Assembly (NCBI RefSeq): GCF_032062135.1
Contig: NC_092859.1
Location: 126,632,078 to 126,696,077 of the forward strand
Reading direction: 5' to 3'
Length of the DNA: 64,000 bases
Source of the DNA: Pyxicephalus adspersus
Taxonomy: Eukaryota > Chordata > Amphibia > Anura > Pyxicephalidae
Translations under genes and position numbers: made by a program
The notes under the pieces: generated by a model
What the model was told of the DNA's origin: nothing
The model's input: only the letters and a program-made list of their open reading frames with translations
Database searches by the model: none
Part shown: piece by piece, positions 46,809-58,285 of the stretch
Numbering within the stretch: position 1 is the first letter of the stretch
Layout of the letters: each line of letters starts with the position of its first letter

Positions 46809-48626
46809 TTTTTTTTTTTTTAAATTAGGTTTTTATTGAGTTTTTCCAAAATTTACAAAAGAAAATAAAAGTAATATTATTATAAAACAAAAACAATACC
46901 ATTATTTAGCATGATATTAGTAGAAACTGAAAATACAAAAAAAACAAACAATATAAACTAAAACAAAACAACAAGAAGAAAAGAAAAACAAAGAGAGTAC
47001 TCCAAGCTGACAATACAGTTCAATACTGCTGTACATCATAATTGAAGGAGTCTACGATCTATGCCTGGGGCGGTATGATGATCTAACCAAGGAGTCCAAA
47101 CTTTGTAAAAATTATGCATGGAGTCACTAGCCACAGCAGACATTTTTTCTAAGACCATAGTGTCCGACAGTCTAGATATTACTGCTTGAAAGCTTAAGGA
47201 GGGTTTCCGCCATGCAGCTGCAATCACTTGACGTGTGGCCAGAAAAATAAAGGAGATCAATTTACGCTGATTCTTTAGAAAGGTAGAACTTAAATTGTGA
47301 AGCAATGCAGTCCAGGGGTCTCTCCTAATAGACACATGCAGAACTGATCGTATATAATTAAAAACTCTTATCCAAAGTTTCTTGACCACAGGACAGTCCC
47401 ACCATATATGGCGAAGAGTGCCAAGATCTTTACAACCTCTGAAACAACGCGGGTCACTCCCTTTTGCAAATTTCGCAACCCTTACTGGCGTTAAATACCA
47501 CCGCAATAGTACTTTATAAGCATTCTCCTGCATTATTACATTTGGAGAGCATTTAGCAATGGCCTGCCATATTCTCTGCCAGTCTTCCACTTCCAATTTA
47601 GAACCCAAGTCTATTTCCCATCTTTCCACATAAGAAAGAGGGTAGGTATCCATATTCATTAGAGAACTATAAATCATAGAAACCAACCCTGCAGAACTAG
47701 AGCCCCTATAACAGCAGGCTTCAAAGCTGGTAAGCTTTAGAGGAGAGTCAGTAGTATATTTTAATAAACTTGTTAGAAAATGTCTAATTTGGATATATCT
47801 GAATAACTCGCCCGAAGGCAATGTCCACTGTTCCTGCAGAGTTGCGAAGGACCTGATCCCAGAAAGCGAAAATAGATCATACACGAATCTAACAGGCCTT
47901 CGAGCCCACCAAAGATAAGCTATTGGGTTCTCATATGCTGGTGTGAAAATGGGGCAATTTATTATGCCAGTTAAGGGGGTGTGTACAGACATCAGGCCCG
48001 CCGAAGCTTTTACTCTGTCCCAAATACCCAGTGCGTAAGGCAGCGTGGGATCAGACACCAAAGGGCGTTTTGAGGAAGGCAACCATAGAAGATTATAAAT
48101 TTGCACCGCAGGTAACTCTGCAGCATACAGTTTAGCCCAAATTGGAGAATCTGTAGAATGGTGAAGTGCCACTAATGGAGCCAGCTGAGCAGCCTGCAGA
48201 TATCTACCAAAGTTGGGAACCGAGAGTCCCCCTTTTAGTCTATGACGGTACAGTACTCTATCTGGCACTCGCGGTCTCCCGGGGTCCCAGATAAATCGCA
48301 ACACCCTCCTCTGTTCATCTTTGAGAGCTTGCATGGGAACTGGTACTGGAAGTGTGCGGAACAAATACAATAATTTCGGAAGGTAAGTCATTTTGATAGC
48401 GTGTATTCTGCCTATCCAAGACAGCGGAAAATTGCGCCATTTGGAACGCAGGACAGAAAGTTCATGAAACAAAGGCAGATAATTAGCCTGATATATAGAT
48501 GATAGATGAGAAGTAAGATGAATACCTAGGTATGGGATAACTTTCAACCATTTATAGGCAAAATGGGGTTGCAATGCTTTAACAACTGATGATGACAAAG
48601 AAACATTTAAAGCTCTGGACTTGTCA
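46809..48626 (-). mobile_element. 5'-truncated L1-like LINE with intact ORF2 C-terminus
   Basis: A minus-strand insertion of 1.8 kb. The 3' end is a poly-A tail (T run from 46805 on the + strand). The flanks CCAATATTAATATTTT (46793-46808) and CCAATAGTAATATTTT (48627-48642) are a 16-bp target duplication with one mismatch, partly overlapping the tail. The body is an ORF2 C-terminus open from the truncation point to the stop at 47036, followed by a 230-bp 3' UTR. The structure is that expected from target-primed reverse transcription. Confidence 0.92.
47036..48626 (-). CDS. L1-like ORF2 C-terminal portion (530 codons)
   Basis: The minus-strand frame is open from the truncation point (GDKSRALNVSL) to the stop. 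Counting from 48598, residues 23-26 are YLGI and 61-65 are WIGRI, followed by KMTYLPKLLYLFRTLP and RRVLRFIWDPGRPR. These are the conserved segments after the reverse-transcriptase palm in L1-clade ORF2 proteins. A Cys-x3-Cys-x7-His-x4-Cys motif (Cys385, Cys389, His397, Cys402) is the ORF2 C-terminal Cys-His motif. Endonuclease and catalytic RT residues are absent because of 5' truncation. There is no stop or frameshift, so the copy is young, but it lacks a promoter and start and is not expected to be active. Confidence 0.9.
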
Positions 48627-48642
48627 CCAATAGTAATATTTT

Positions 48643-49973
48643 ATCATTATTACTATATATAATACCAAATCAAACACAGAGTGATAGATCGGTGCCCAAA
48701 ATGCTGTGCAGTTGGAATAATTTACAGAAAACACATTACCTTTTAAAATAATTACAAAGAATTATGTAGAAAACACAAATATGTGCAATAAAATCACATA
48801 CAATTTGATTAAACAAAAAAAAGCACAATATGCCTATAGGAGGTAATGCTTTGTTATAAAATCCTTAGCGCTAAATGTTCATGGTATATATCAGCTCAGG
48901 ACCGCTTGAGGAGTGCCTCCATAGTTCTAATAACTACTATGAGGAATAATAATATGTGAAAATGAATTTGTTATGTGCCAAGATCATCACAGACTGTGAT
49001 GATTCACTTCATTAGTGCACATTGTTTGGTTCATGCCAAAAAAAATTTTGCTAATTTTTAGTTACATTTGGGCATTTCTCTTTCTGTATTTAATGCTTTC
49101 CTATATGTAAAATTATTCTGAACATTTTAGGATAAATGCCAAAACTTACACGATTCTGAATTTTTAGTTCCAATTAAAAATGTTTGTAATCTTTGTTCAG
49201 GGTTGAGAACAGTTTTATTGCAGCCTCTGTTAACTTTGGGAAGATTTCCTTTACTTTTTGTAATCTTGTCAAAGAGGTCAAACAGCAGAACTTCAGGGGA
49301 AGTTTCTAACATTATATTTATGATGATGAGGATATTTTATGACAGAGTCATAGTACTGCTCTCCTGTTTCTTTTATTTTGTATACTACAACCCTATTGGA
49401 AAATGCTGTATCCCATATTTCTCTGTAATGTTTATTAAAATTTTTGAAAACCTTGAAATAAAGAAAGTTAAAAAATCATAAATGTATTTTTTTAAAGCAA
49501 CGAATGTACAGTTTTTTGCTTGATATCGGCCTCTATCGATCCCTGTACTGCCAAGTTTAGACTGAGAGAAGGAGAAGCAGCACAGGGGACCAATCAGTTG
49601 TATTGTAGTGTTCACATGCTAAAAGGGAACAAATTAACAAGATGGGAGCAAAAAGGGCTTATCAGTATCACTGTCCAGTCACAGGCTGGGGAAAGGGCAA
49701 AACAAAAGTATAGAAAAATCCAGCCACCTTTATGATTCTGCTGTCTTCTGTGCTATATAAATATCAAAGGTGAATGTATAGAAATACAAATAATCTAACA
49801 GGTATATTTATATAAAATGTATTTTTTAGCTGTTTACCTGAAGTTAAAGGAAATTATCATGTGCACTAAACTTAATTGTACATCAGTGTATTTAAACCAT
49901 AATTAACGTAGGCAAAGAAAAAAGTTATACAATAACAAAAAATTGTGTAAAATGTTCATTATTATAGAAATAA

Positions 49974-50010
<37 letters not shown>

Positions 50011-50892
50011 TGAAAAATGCTATAAAATATAAAAAGGCAAAAAAAACAAAAAAAACACTATTTTGGAAGTTATATGCAGAAACTTTACAGAAGCTAAAGG
50101 AAGAGGATATAGAGATTTTTTCCACCTTTTACTTACTAGATTTAGGAAGCTTTTTTATAACCACGTCTGTGGACCATCTACATAAGTTAACACTAATTTT
50201 TCCAGACACTGATAAATCAGATTTGTAATCGAACCCTCAGAACAAGCTGAAAATAAACTCCCTGTGTACCTGGCTGACTGCAGAAGATTAGTAAAAAATG
50301 CAACATTTTCATCATTTTGCTGTGTCTTGGCATGTGTGTTGCCATAAAGTCATATACAAAGCAGTGGAAGGACTGCACTGCCATCTCCAGCATTTTTGAT
50401 GCAATAAATGGTGTAAAGTGATTATTGTTATATGCAGTGTGTATTATTACTGTGTGAAAAATTCCATTGAAAATATATTCAACATAATGATATGAGCCCA
50501 ATTTTTTAAATAATGCAAATCAGTTAACTTTAACCCATATTGTTTTATTTCTGTATACATCCAATTTTTTTTTAGGAATAAAGTGCCATGTATTTTTTCT
50601 AATTAAGGTTTTTAAATAATGTTTCAGTGTAAAACTTGTTAATGTATACATACTTGTTTTGATTCACTAAAAATGTTTAGGCTGTTCACTTAGAGAGAAG
50701 TTTTGCTTAGCTTAGTTAATTCAGTGAAGTTGTGCTGACAAGTAAAAATCCTGTTTTTTTATATTTTTCAATCAAATGAAACATTCAAAGAGTATTATCC
50801 AAGAGAAAACTTACTTGCCATGCAAATATACTATATAATAGTATTTTAAAATCTGCATTTACATGGGGATAGCTAGATGCCCCTTTTACATA
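48643..50892. other. Intergenic, with (TA)n tract
   Basis: A (TA)n microsatellite of about 30 bp lies at 49976-50007. Overlapping small frames at 49203-49735 lack domains. No gene was recognised. Confidence 0.5.
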
Positions 50893-51023
50893 TTATTATG
50901 ATTATTATTATTATTATATTATATATAATAATAATATTAATAATAAACAGGATTTATATAGCGCCAACATATTACGCAGCGCTGTACATCAAATAGGGGT
51001 TGCAAATGACAGACCGATACAGG
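50893..51023 (-). mobile_element. L2-like LINE 3' tail with (ATT)n, minus strand
   Basis: Minus-strand reading: TCGGTCTGTCATTTGCAACC, CCTATTTGATGTACAGCGCT, GCGTAATATGTTGGCGCTAT and ATAAATCCTGTTTATTATT, then an (ATT)n array. It gives the intact form of the tail that is interrupted at 31940. Confidence 0.82.
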
Positions 51024-51862
51024 TTATCCAGGGCACCTAATTAGGTTCAGATTACATCATCTAAGATCCTTCAAAGCACTTTAGGATGGTTTATGATTAG
51101 TTACTGGCTTTGAAGCTTCAGTCATAAATAGTGATTACTGGATCAGGAGATTTAGATTCTCTAGTCTATGATTTACCTGAATGTTTTCATGCCAATACCA
51201 ACTGCCAACATGCCAATTAGCATTTCAGGAAACCAGGCCGTAATGATAATTTTATGATTCTGCAGTGTGGAGGATTATGCTTAGATATAAGTAAATTAAA
51301 AAAGAGCAATTCACTTGATCTGCAAATAATAATTCACTAAGATTTATAACTTGCAAAAAAAAAAAAAAAATAGAAAGAGTGTGAAGGTAAATAAGAAGAA
51401 AGTACTGGGTTCACTGTGAACATGGCAAGTAAAATTTATGCGGAATCAATTGGTGCTTGGGTCACTGGGAATACCTTTTGTAATGATAATAAATAGATCA
51501 CCATAGCACTGATATTGGGGTCATGATTACATCTGAAGGAATATCTTTCAATTGGTAGTATCACATGGCATTAAGTTATTTATATTTAGTTTTGCATCCC
51601 CATAAAGTATTTGATATGGTGTACTGGCCCCTCTTCCTTATCTTCCTGTTATTAAAATTTAATGCTGATTGAAGGTCTATTTTAGCCTATTAGACAACCA
51701 ATCTTTACTGATAGAAATAAAGTTCTAAGACATTGCTGCTTTTGCCAGTCCTTACCTGTACCATGTGAGGCTGTTTGTGCTGCAGGTAAGGTACATAAGG
51801 TACAATAAGGTACATCCACTTGTCAAGGATAATTATGTGTATTGTATATGTATTTGGAAGTG
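51024..51862. other. Intergenic, nothing recognised
   Basis: AT-rich with a 14-A run near 51357. No gene was seen. Confidence 0.5.
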
Positions 51863-52790
51863 AATTTTTTTTAATTGTATTTTTATTGAAATACAGAAAA
51901 GAAGAATAACAATAAATAACAAAGGAGTGCAAAATAATAGGAAAACCATAGCTCTTCAGTTAGTTATGTACATCACTGTGAGAGGTATGCTCAAATAAAC
52001 ACTGCCTAAAAAAAAAACATGACATGTTGTGATCATACTCATTTAACACATATTATACAATGGAACAGTAGCCAATAACCCAGGCAAACCAGCAACAGAA
52101 CAAAAAGGAGGTGGAGAGGTGGGGCAGGGATGGGGGGGGGAGTAGATTGTGTCAGTGACATAGGATGACATATGGTGTATATTATTAAAAAAAAAAAAAA
52201 AAAAACAAGTAGAGGGTCATACAGGCATCTGGGCGTAGTAATGGTCCTAGGCTTCCCAGGTGCTCTCAAGTTTTACCACAGTGTCCCGAATAAGGGCCAT
52301 GAGATACTCCATAAGACGTATCTCCTGGATTTGTGTATGTAGGTCAGTAGTAGTAGGGGCCCGAGTAGATTACCATTTGGAAGGGAGCAGAGTGCATGCT
52401 GCAACCAAAATATGAGAAGCTAACTTATGGGTGTATTTTGGCAGGAGTGTAAAGGGTTGACCCAGTAGGTGGGTGAGAGGGTCCAGGGAAATCTGTTGTT
52501 GGAGTACAACGCAAAGTAACTTATTTACTCGAGACCAATGCTCCTGGATAATGAGACAAAACCAAAAAAATGTGCTCCAGGGAGCCTCGGGAAACCCCAC
52601 AACGCCAGCAAGTGGGGTCAGTCCCGGAGAACAACCGATGAAGCACCTCCGGGGTATGGTACTGCCTAAGAATAATTTTGTACAAGTTTTCTTTATACAG
52701 TGTACATATAGAGCTTTTGTGTACCGCTTCCCAAATTTCTAACCATACATCTGAATCTAACGTTCGGTTCAGCACTTACACAACATCCCA
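51863..52790 (-). pseudogene. L1-like LINE 3' fragment, frameshifted
   Basis: Minus strand, 5'-truncated near 52790 and ending at the T-rich tract at 51866. The frame at 52775-52521 reads TLDSDVWLEIWEAVHKSSIC, then ENLYKIILRQYHTPE and CWRCGVSRGSLEHIF, the ORF2 Cys-His region. The next frame, 52600-52370, continues it (WFCLIIQEHWSRVNKLL, then FTLLPKYTHKLASHILVAAC), so a frameshift lies near 52560-52600. It is older and more damaged than the copy at 46809-48626 and from a different subfamily. A 19-A run at 52186-52204 and a GT-rich 3' UTR follow. Confidence 0.82.
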
Positions 52791-52890
52791 CTTACACATG
52801 TACTTAAACTTGCCATGAAATTAAAACATTTGGTGACTAAAACACAATTTTTTAAATTTTAGATATTTTTGTCCTCTTTCTCCCCCCTTC

Positions 52891-53080
52891 TTTCCTGAAG
52901 AAGCGGAGTTATCCGTGAAACGCGTCGAAAGGCTGTGGGGTATGCCCTTTGGGTTAGGTAGCCCAGCCAGAAATATCTTGTTCCTATATGTTGCATATTT
53001 TTAAATATGTTTTAATTTAAATGTTTTTATATCAAGTCCAATAAATTTATGGTATATATATAGTTTTTATATACAAATTT
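52891..53080 (+). repeat. Repeat tail with a GAAACGCGTCGA motif
   Basis: CCTGAAGAAGCGGAGTTATC, then CGTGAAACGCGTCGAAA (52894-52930), and about 120 bp of AT-rich sequence that includes CCAATAAATTT. The related copy at 61936-61972 is inverted. The 5' half can form a GCGGA/TCCGT stem. The family is not recognised. Confidence 0.55.
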
Positions 53081-53208
53081 GTTGAGTTAAAGAATGTTGG
53101 CCTTAAAGGTCCCCTTACTGAGCTAACCCCCAGGTTCTCCTTAAATAGCAATTCACTTGATCTGCAAATCATTCATTCACTAAGATATATAACTTGCAAA
53201 AAAAAATA

Positions 53209-53228
53209 AAATGTGCCTGATTTATTAA
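53209..53228. repeat. Foldback repeat, left stub of an interrupted copy
   Basis: GTGCCTGATTTATTAA is the left end of the foldback family, ending in the TTAA used by the insertion at 53229. The repeat resumes at 54435. Confidence 0.8.
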
Positions 53229-54434
53229 CCACCTGGGCGTTACACTGATTTCTGTACCAAAAGCGGTACACTGTTTTTCATGAAATTTTTTTTTTAAATT
53301 GTAGACCTGTAACTTACAGAAATATGTCCGAACAGGGTTCAAGTAGATATTCTGAATATAATAAAGTTTGAAACACACAATCATGTAAAAAAAAATAACT
53401 TTAATAATAAAATTAAATAAAAAAACACAGAATTCAGCTTAAACAAGAATGCATCAATAAATAAAAAATACTAAAAATGCAATAATTCGGTATACTGTAT
53501 AGTAATATATTTTTCTAAAACACCTCCCTAGTGTGGTCAATTTTAAAACAGTCCAACGTCACATACCTATAGACAAAACCACATAAAGATATTTTGTATT
53601 ATTTTGTATTGGATTGGATACAGGACTTTGTATTGAATCCAATACAAAATATTTAAGTTTCCTGCTACGACCCCCGTCGACGGGCACATGCACTGACATC
53701 ATCAGGAATCACCGAGGAATGCGTACGCGAACGCCGGGTGTTCTAATTCTTTCCGAACTTCCATGCAAAAAATGTAACGCTTTTTGCATGGAAGTTCGTA
53801 AAGAATTAGAACACCCAGCGTTCGTGTACGCGTCCCTCGGTGATTCCTGATGATGTCAATTTATTTTAGATTGTAGGCTATAATTCTTAGGCATAACTCA
53901 CCGAAATATGTCCAAAATTTAATAAATTTAATGATAAACTTTAAAAAAAAAAATTTATAAAACATAAAAAAAAATTCTTAAAAAAAAAATAAAAATAGTG
54001 TATAATGTAATGTAAATGTACAGTAGCTTATATATTATATATATAATACAATTATATATATATATTATATAAAGATTTCTTTGTATTGGACTCAATACAG
54101 CTTTTTTGTATTGAATTCAATACAAAGTAATTTAAATTTCCCACCGCCTCCCGCCCGCACCGAAACTTGCAGCGACGTCACTGGGAAACCCTGGAGATCG
54201 TCACACGCCGGGAGAAGACTGAAGACAGAAGAGGACAGACGTCTCCGGAGAAGCTGCGGGGACAACTTAAGTGTTTTTTTTCAGTTGTAATCCGATTGTC
54301 ATACAATGTTGTATGACAATCAGATTGCTCTGTAACGCGTGTTTCTATTTTTAGCTACCCAAACCTGGTTCGGGGTTAACGATTGTAGCAAGTTTTCTTA
54401 CCCCGAACCAGGTTCGGGCTAACCACCAAGGTGG
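53229..54434. mobile_element. piggyBac-like nonautonomous element (1.2 kb)
   Basis: TTAA occurs on both sides (53225-53228 and 54435-54438). The ends are CCACCTGGGCG and, inverted, CCACCTTGGTGG. A subterminal palindrome (CGAACCAGGTTCGGG) lies at 54360-54420. The interior carries a large hairpin at 53695-53857 and segments shared with 31938-32446. TTAA target and CC-starting inverted termini fit the piggyBac superfamily. No transposase frame is present; the 69-78-codon frames are spurious. Confidence 0.78.
53695..53857. repeat. 163-bp hairpin inside the piggyBac-like element
   Basis: The left arm starts GACATCATCAGGAATCACCG; the right arm ends CGGTGATTCCTGATGATGTC. The arms are about 76-78 bp each with few mismatches, around a loop of roughly 10 bases near TGTAACGC. 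CGTACGCG- and GAACGCCGGGTG-type GC blocks stand out in an AT-rich background. Confidence 0.88.
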
Positions 54435-54664
54435 TTAAAGCTCTCCAAGGCTGGAGGAGCATACACTTTCATCAGTGAACCTGGGTCATCCAGCAAACCT
54501 GGAATGGATCTGGTCTAGGATTGAAAACATTTGTTAACAAATAGCAAATGACTAAAAGAAAAAAAAAAATAAATAAATCCAATACAGGTTTGCTGGATCA
54601 CCCAGGTTCACTGATGAAAGTGTATCTTCTCCAGCCTTGGAGAATTTTAATAAATTAGGCCCAA
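54435..54664. repeat. Foldback repeat, right part of the interrupted copy
   Basis: TTAAAGCTCTCCAAGGCTGG, the CATCAGTGAACCTGGGT block, central GAAAACATTTGTTAACAAAT, then mirrored ACCCAGGTTCACTGATGAAA and GTGTATCTTCTCCAGCC, ending TTAGGCCCAATG. Together with 53209-53228 it makes one complete copy. Confidence 0.88.
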
Positions 54665-55576
54665 TGCATTACAAGATATGGCTCAGAAAGTAATGTATTA
54701 TAAATGAGGTTATATATCATAAAAACTATTATTAGAATTTATAATATTCTAAATCAGAAGCACACATACCAGAGTTGACCAACAGTTAAAGCTTTCTGCA
54801 AACTAATCAGAAGAATTATTAAGACACAGTGCAGTAGTTTTTGGTTCTTAAGACAGTTTGTGGATTAATGGGGCACTTTCCCTTATCATCCTTCCTCCCA
54901 TACAGCTCCCAGCTATGTGCACAATGCTGACAGAGTCAGCACTTCCAGGGCGTGATCCTGGGTCCTCAGCACAATGCTTAAAAGCCTTATCCTCATAATG
55001 AATTACTTTTTTAATGATACTCCTGCAAACATATGGTGAGTGGAAATGTTGAACAAACAAGATACTTTTCTATTAAGTGATAGCTCTTATTAACCGTTTA
55101 TCCCTCAGACTCTCACAAAGTCACTTAGTGAATTATTAAAACATTTTATGCATTTGCTAAGAGCACAGTGCTCATTCCTTATACCTAAATCAATCATGTT
55201 CCAATTAATCCCCTATTAAATATTTAATAGTATAATGCACAAAAAACTGAAAAAGACAGCTTATAGTGTTCCTTACATACTAAGTAGATGAGAATAAACC
55301 TTTAAAAAAGTTTAAGATCCTGCCTGTTATTTCCCAGCTGTGAGGCTCAATAAAATATATATAAGTATAAATATGCAGTAATGTACAGCAAACACATATT
55401 GTACTGTGCACTACAACAGCACATGATAACAACATTTACTGGGAATTACTTTGGAATTTACTTTAATTTAATTTGAGTATCAAAGCACTCACTCAATGCA
55501 CTGTTACAGTATTGGCAAAAGCAAAAAGGGGAGATCAGTTGTGGAAGTATATAAAATAAAGGTCCATAGACATAAG
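54665..55576. other. Intergenic, nothing recognised
   Basis: AT-rich; no gene or named repeat. Confidence 0.5.
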
Positions 55577-55790
55577 GTCTGATTTACTAAAGCTTTCATA
55601 TCTGGAGAAGATACACTTTCATTGGTGATTCAGGAAACCTGGAATGGATTTCTTAAAACTCATTTGCTATTTGTTAGCAAATGTTTTCAATCCTGGACCA
55701 GATCTATTTCAGGTTTGTTGGATTACCCAGGTTCACTGATAAAAGTGTATCTTCTCCAGTCTTGGAGTTTTAATAAATCAGGCCCATAAT
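55577..55790. repeat. Foldback repeat, full copy
   Basis: GGTCTGATTTACTAAAGCTT at the left and TTTTAATAAATCAGGCCCAT at the right. The arms are GAGAAGATACACTTTCATTG and ACTGATAAAAGTGTATCTTC. The copy is more diverged than 54435-54664. Confidence 0.82.
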
Positions 55791-55799
55791 TCCAACTAA

Positions 55800-56283
55800 A
55801 TAAGTGTACTTAAAACAATACAAACAGACAAAAAACTAAAAAATGGTCTAAAGAACCCCTGATAGGTGTTTTGAATAAGAAAATTAAACTAAGCTTAGGT
55901 TCACATAGAGATGTGACGGGGCCTGGGGCTTTGTGATACATGGGCCAGAGGGGGCTGAGAGACCTGTTAAGCTCAAAGGGGATTGTATGCTGGATGATAG
56001 CAAGGAGGGGACAATGGGGTAGGGGGTAAGAAAAGAGAGGATACTTAAGAGAGGAGTGGAATGGAAGGGCGCATGAATCTGTTGATTCATTTAACTTGCC
56101 AGGAGTAAATTATCCTTTAATAAATAGAATAAAAAGGCAACTGGCAAGAAGTACTTTTAGAGATTCTTATTTCACTTATTCTTACAGCACTTTAGGCAGG
56201 GCTTGAGTTTCATTTCAGAAACCTATAGTTACATTAAATCTCATGCCTTAAAACCCACCCAAGAGCAGCCAAAACTTCAAGAC
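55800..56283. other. Intergenic, nothing recognised
   Basis: No gene. A purine-rich patch at 55910-56070 is unassigned. Confidence 0.5.
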
Positions 56284-56288
56284 ACACC

Positions 56289-57076
56289 TGTAAGGAACTT
56301 ACCCGTCCTGCGAGCCCGCGGTATCCCTGGGGGTCCTAGCCACAGAGGGAGACGCCGCTGTAGCAGGCAGCATGGCCGAGGCTGCTGCTCTGCTCGCAGC
56401 TTGTCTGTCTCTGCAGGCAGAGGGATCCGTCCTGGCCAAACTACTGTTCAGCCAGGCAGCAGCCCTTGCATCCCTTTAGATGTGGTTAATGATATTCCTG
56501 CTCTCAGCACTCCTTTGCAAGTGCAAAGTAGTGCACGTCCTAGAGGTGCTGTGGGAAGAGGTGCGCGTGTCACCATGCGTCCCTCTTGTACCCCCCGAGG
56601 GCGTGGCACTCGGCTGCCTCGCCCCGGGGCGGGACATAGTTAGTTTGAATTCCCTGCGGCCAATCAGCCTCAGGGGATTTACCTAGTCTCCTATCAGACG
56701 GTGCCAGGTGGCGCAAGGTCATTGGTCATCCTGGCCATTTAAGGAGAGCCTGTCCTGTACACCATTGCCCGATATAGCCTCTGTTACACAGTGTGCTTGG
56801 GTGTGTCTTTATGTGGTTTAAAGTTTATCTGTTTGTCATTACCTTAGTGACCTGGTCTGAAACTCACCTTGCTTGAACTCTGCCAGCCCTGACCTCGGAT
56901 TGTTACTGACCATTCTGCTTGCTGCCTGCCCTGACCTCGGATTGTTCTTGACCTGCCTTATCCTCCCGTACTTCGCTTTATTGGACTTAACCCTTGCTGT
57001 GCTGTATGATTTTGAATAAAGCCTGATTTAAGGGTATCTGGAGTTGGTTGTGGTTTGTGTGCCCAGGCGCATTACA
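56289..57076 (+). mobile_element. Solo LTR (788 bp) of an LTR retroelement
   Basis: It begins TGTAAGGAACTT and ends GCGCATTACA, so the ends form the TGTAA/TTACA inverted repeat. Both flanks are ACACC (56284-56288 and 57077-57081), a perfect 5-bp target duplication. AATAAA at 57015-57020 is followed by the LTR end, as expected for an R/U5 region. The GC-rich left half contrasts with its surroundings. A tandem CCCTGACCTCGGATTGTT unit occurs twice (about 56888 and 56929). There is no internal coding region, so it is a recombined solo LTR, probably Gypsy-type by TSD length; ERV cannot be excluded. Open frames at 56203-56686 are incidental. Confidence 0.9.
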
Positions 57077-57081
57077 ACACC

Positions 57082-58285
57082 CTTGTTGAGCTGCTTCAGA
57101 CATTTTGCATTTTACCCCAACTTTCCAGATAGCACTGACCACCACTGAAAATAGAGGGGTAAGTCTTCCTGATGGAGACAAGAAGCAATACAAATTTGAC
57201 AAAGGGTCTATCTCATCTCCATTCCCCATATCCCAAACGCATATCGAAAAACTAAAAAAAAAAAGTCTGCTTGGAGATAGACTTAGGAGTCTATTTATAA
57301 AGTAGAGAATCTTACATTTTTGGCTTTTTATATAGATCCCTTAGAGCTTTTTTTTGGAGGGGGTGAGTTTGTGTTAATTGATACAAAAATAACTAAATAA
57401 AATTTGTATGTATGGTAATATCATACCAAATGTGATAGAACATTAACAAATAAAAAAAGTTTAAAAATAACACCTAAGAAGGGAGGGGGAGAAAGAAGAC
57501 GTTTGGGGATAATTGAAAATATTTAGGGATTACCAGAAGTGAATAATGTAGGTAAAAAGTATTTAAATCTTTAGGCTTTTACACGGGTGTTTTGTATTTT
57601 TCAGGGCAAACCTCAAGTTGTGGATTGCAAATGCCCTCCAGATATGAAGATTAGATGAAAATATTGGGCACCAACAGGTCCCAAAATAGTTTATTAGTGT
57701 TACATTGTATTCTAATGACTTTAGGTGGTTTATGCATGTAATGGTATTAGTCATTTTGTTTTATTTCACACAACAAAGATTTATATATATAATATTTCAT
57801 TCCTTATTTACATTCAAACCAACAAACTAAGACAACAAGTGACTGCTGGTGTTAAGGTTTGTTGGGCTTAGTAACCTGAGTTCATTATTTAGCCATTGGT
57901 CAGAGCAGGATCTGAGACACATGGGCACATGGTGGGCATTTTAATGTTACCTTCCCCCTGGTAGTCTTCTAGTACCAGCCTTGTCGGGAGATTTAAAATG
58001 TAAAACATGGCATATGTTGTTTAAATCTTAACCCTATTCTAGAATGTATATATAGTAGTTGTAGAGATACAACTGTGTAAAGTCAAACACAAAAAATGTT
58101 AATGTACTTAAAGGGAACATGTCTAGAAAGTAATTTGTCATTGATATAATTAATTAAAGTTTTGAAGGTGTAAGCTTTGGGGCTATCATTCTTCTTTGCT
58201 TTATTACTTAAGTTACTGAGGAAGATTAAGCATACAGCTATTCAAGTGAAAGGATTTCTGATTTGCACACATCCAATAACAAGTA
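57082..58285. other. Intergenic, nothing recognised
   Basis: AT-rich sequence up to the assembly gap. No gene or named repeat. Confidence 0.5.

Noticed and set aside
56203..56686. Arg/Pro-rich open frames of 146 and 68 codons
   Set aside because: They lie in the GC-rich half of a solo LTR whose borders are fixed by a perfect TSD; stop codons are rare there by composition.
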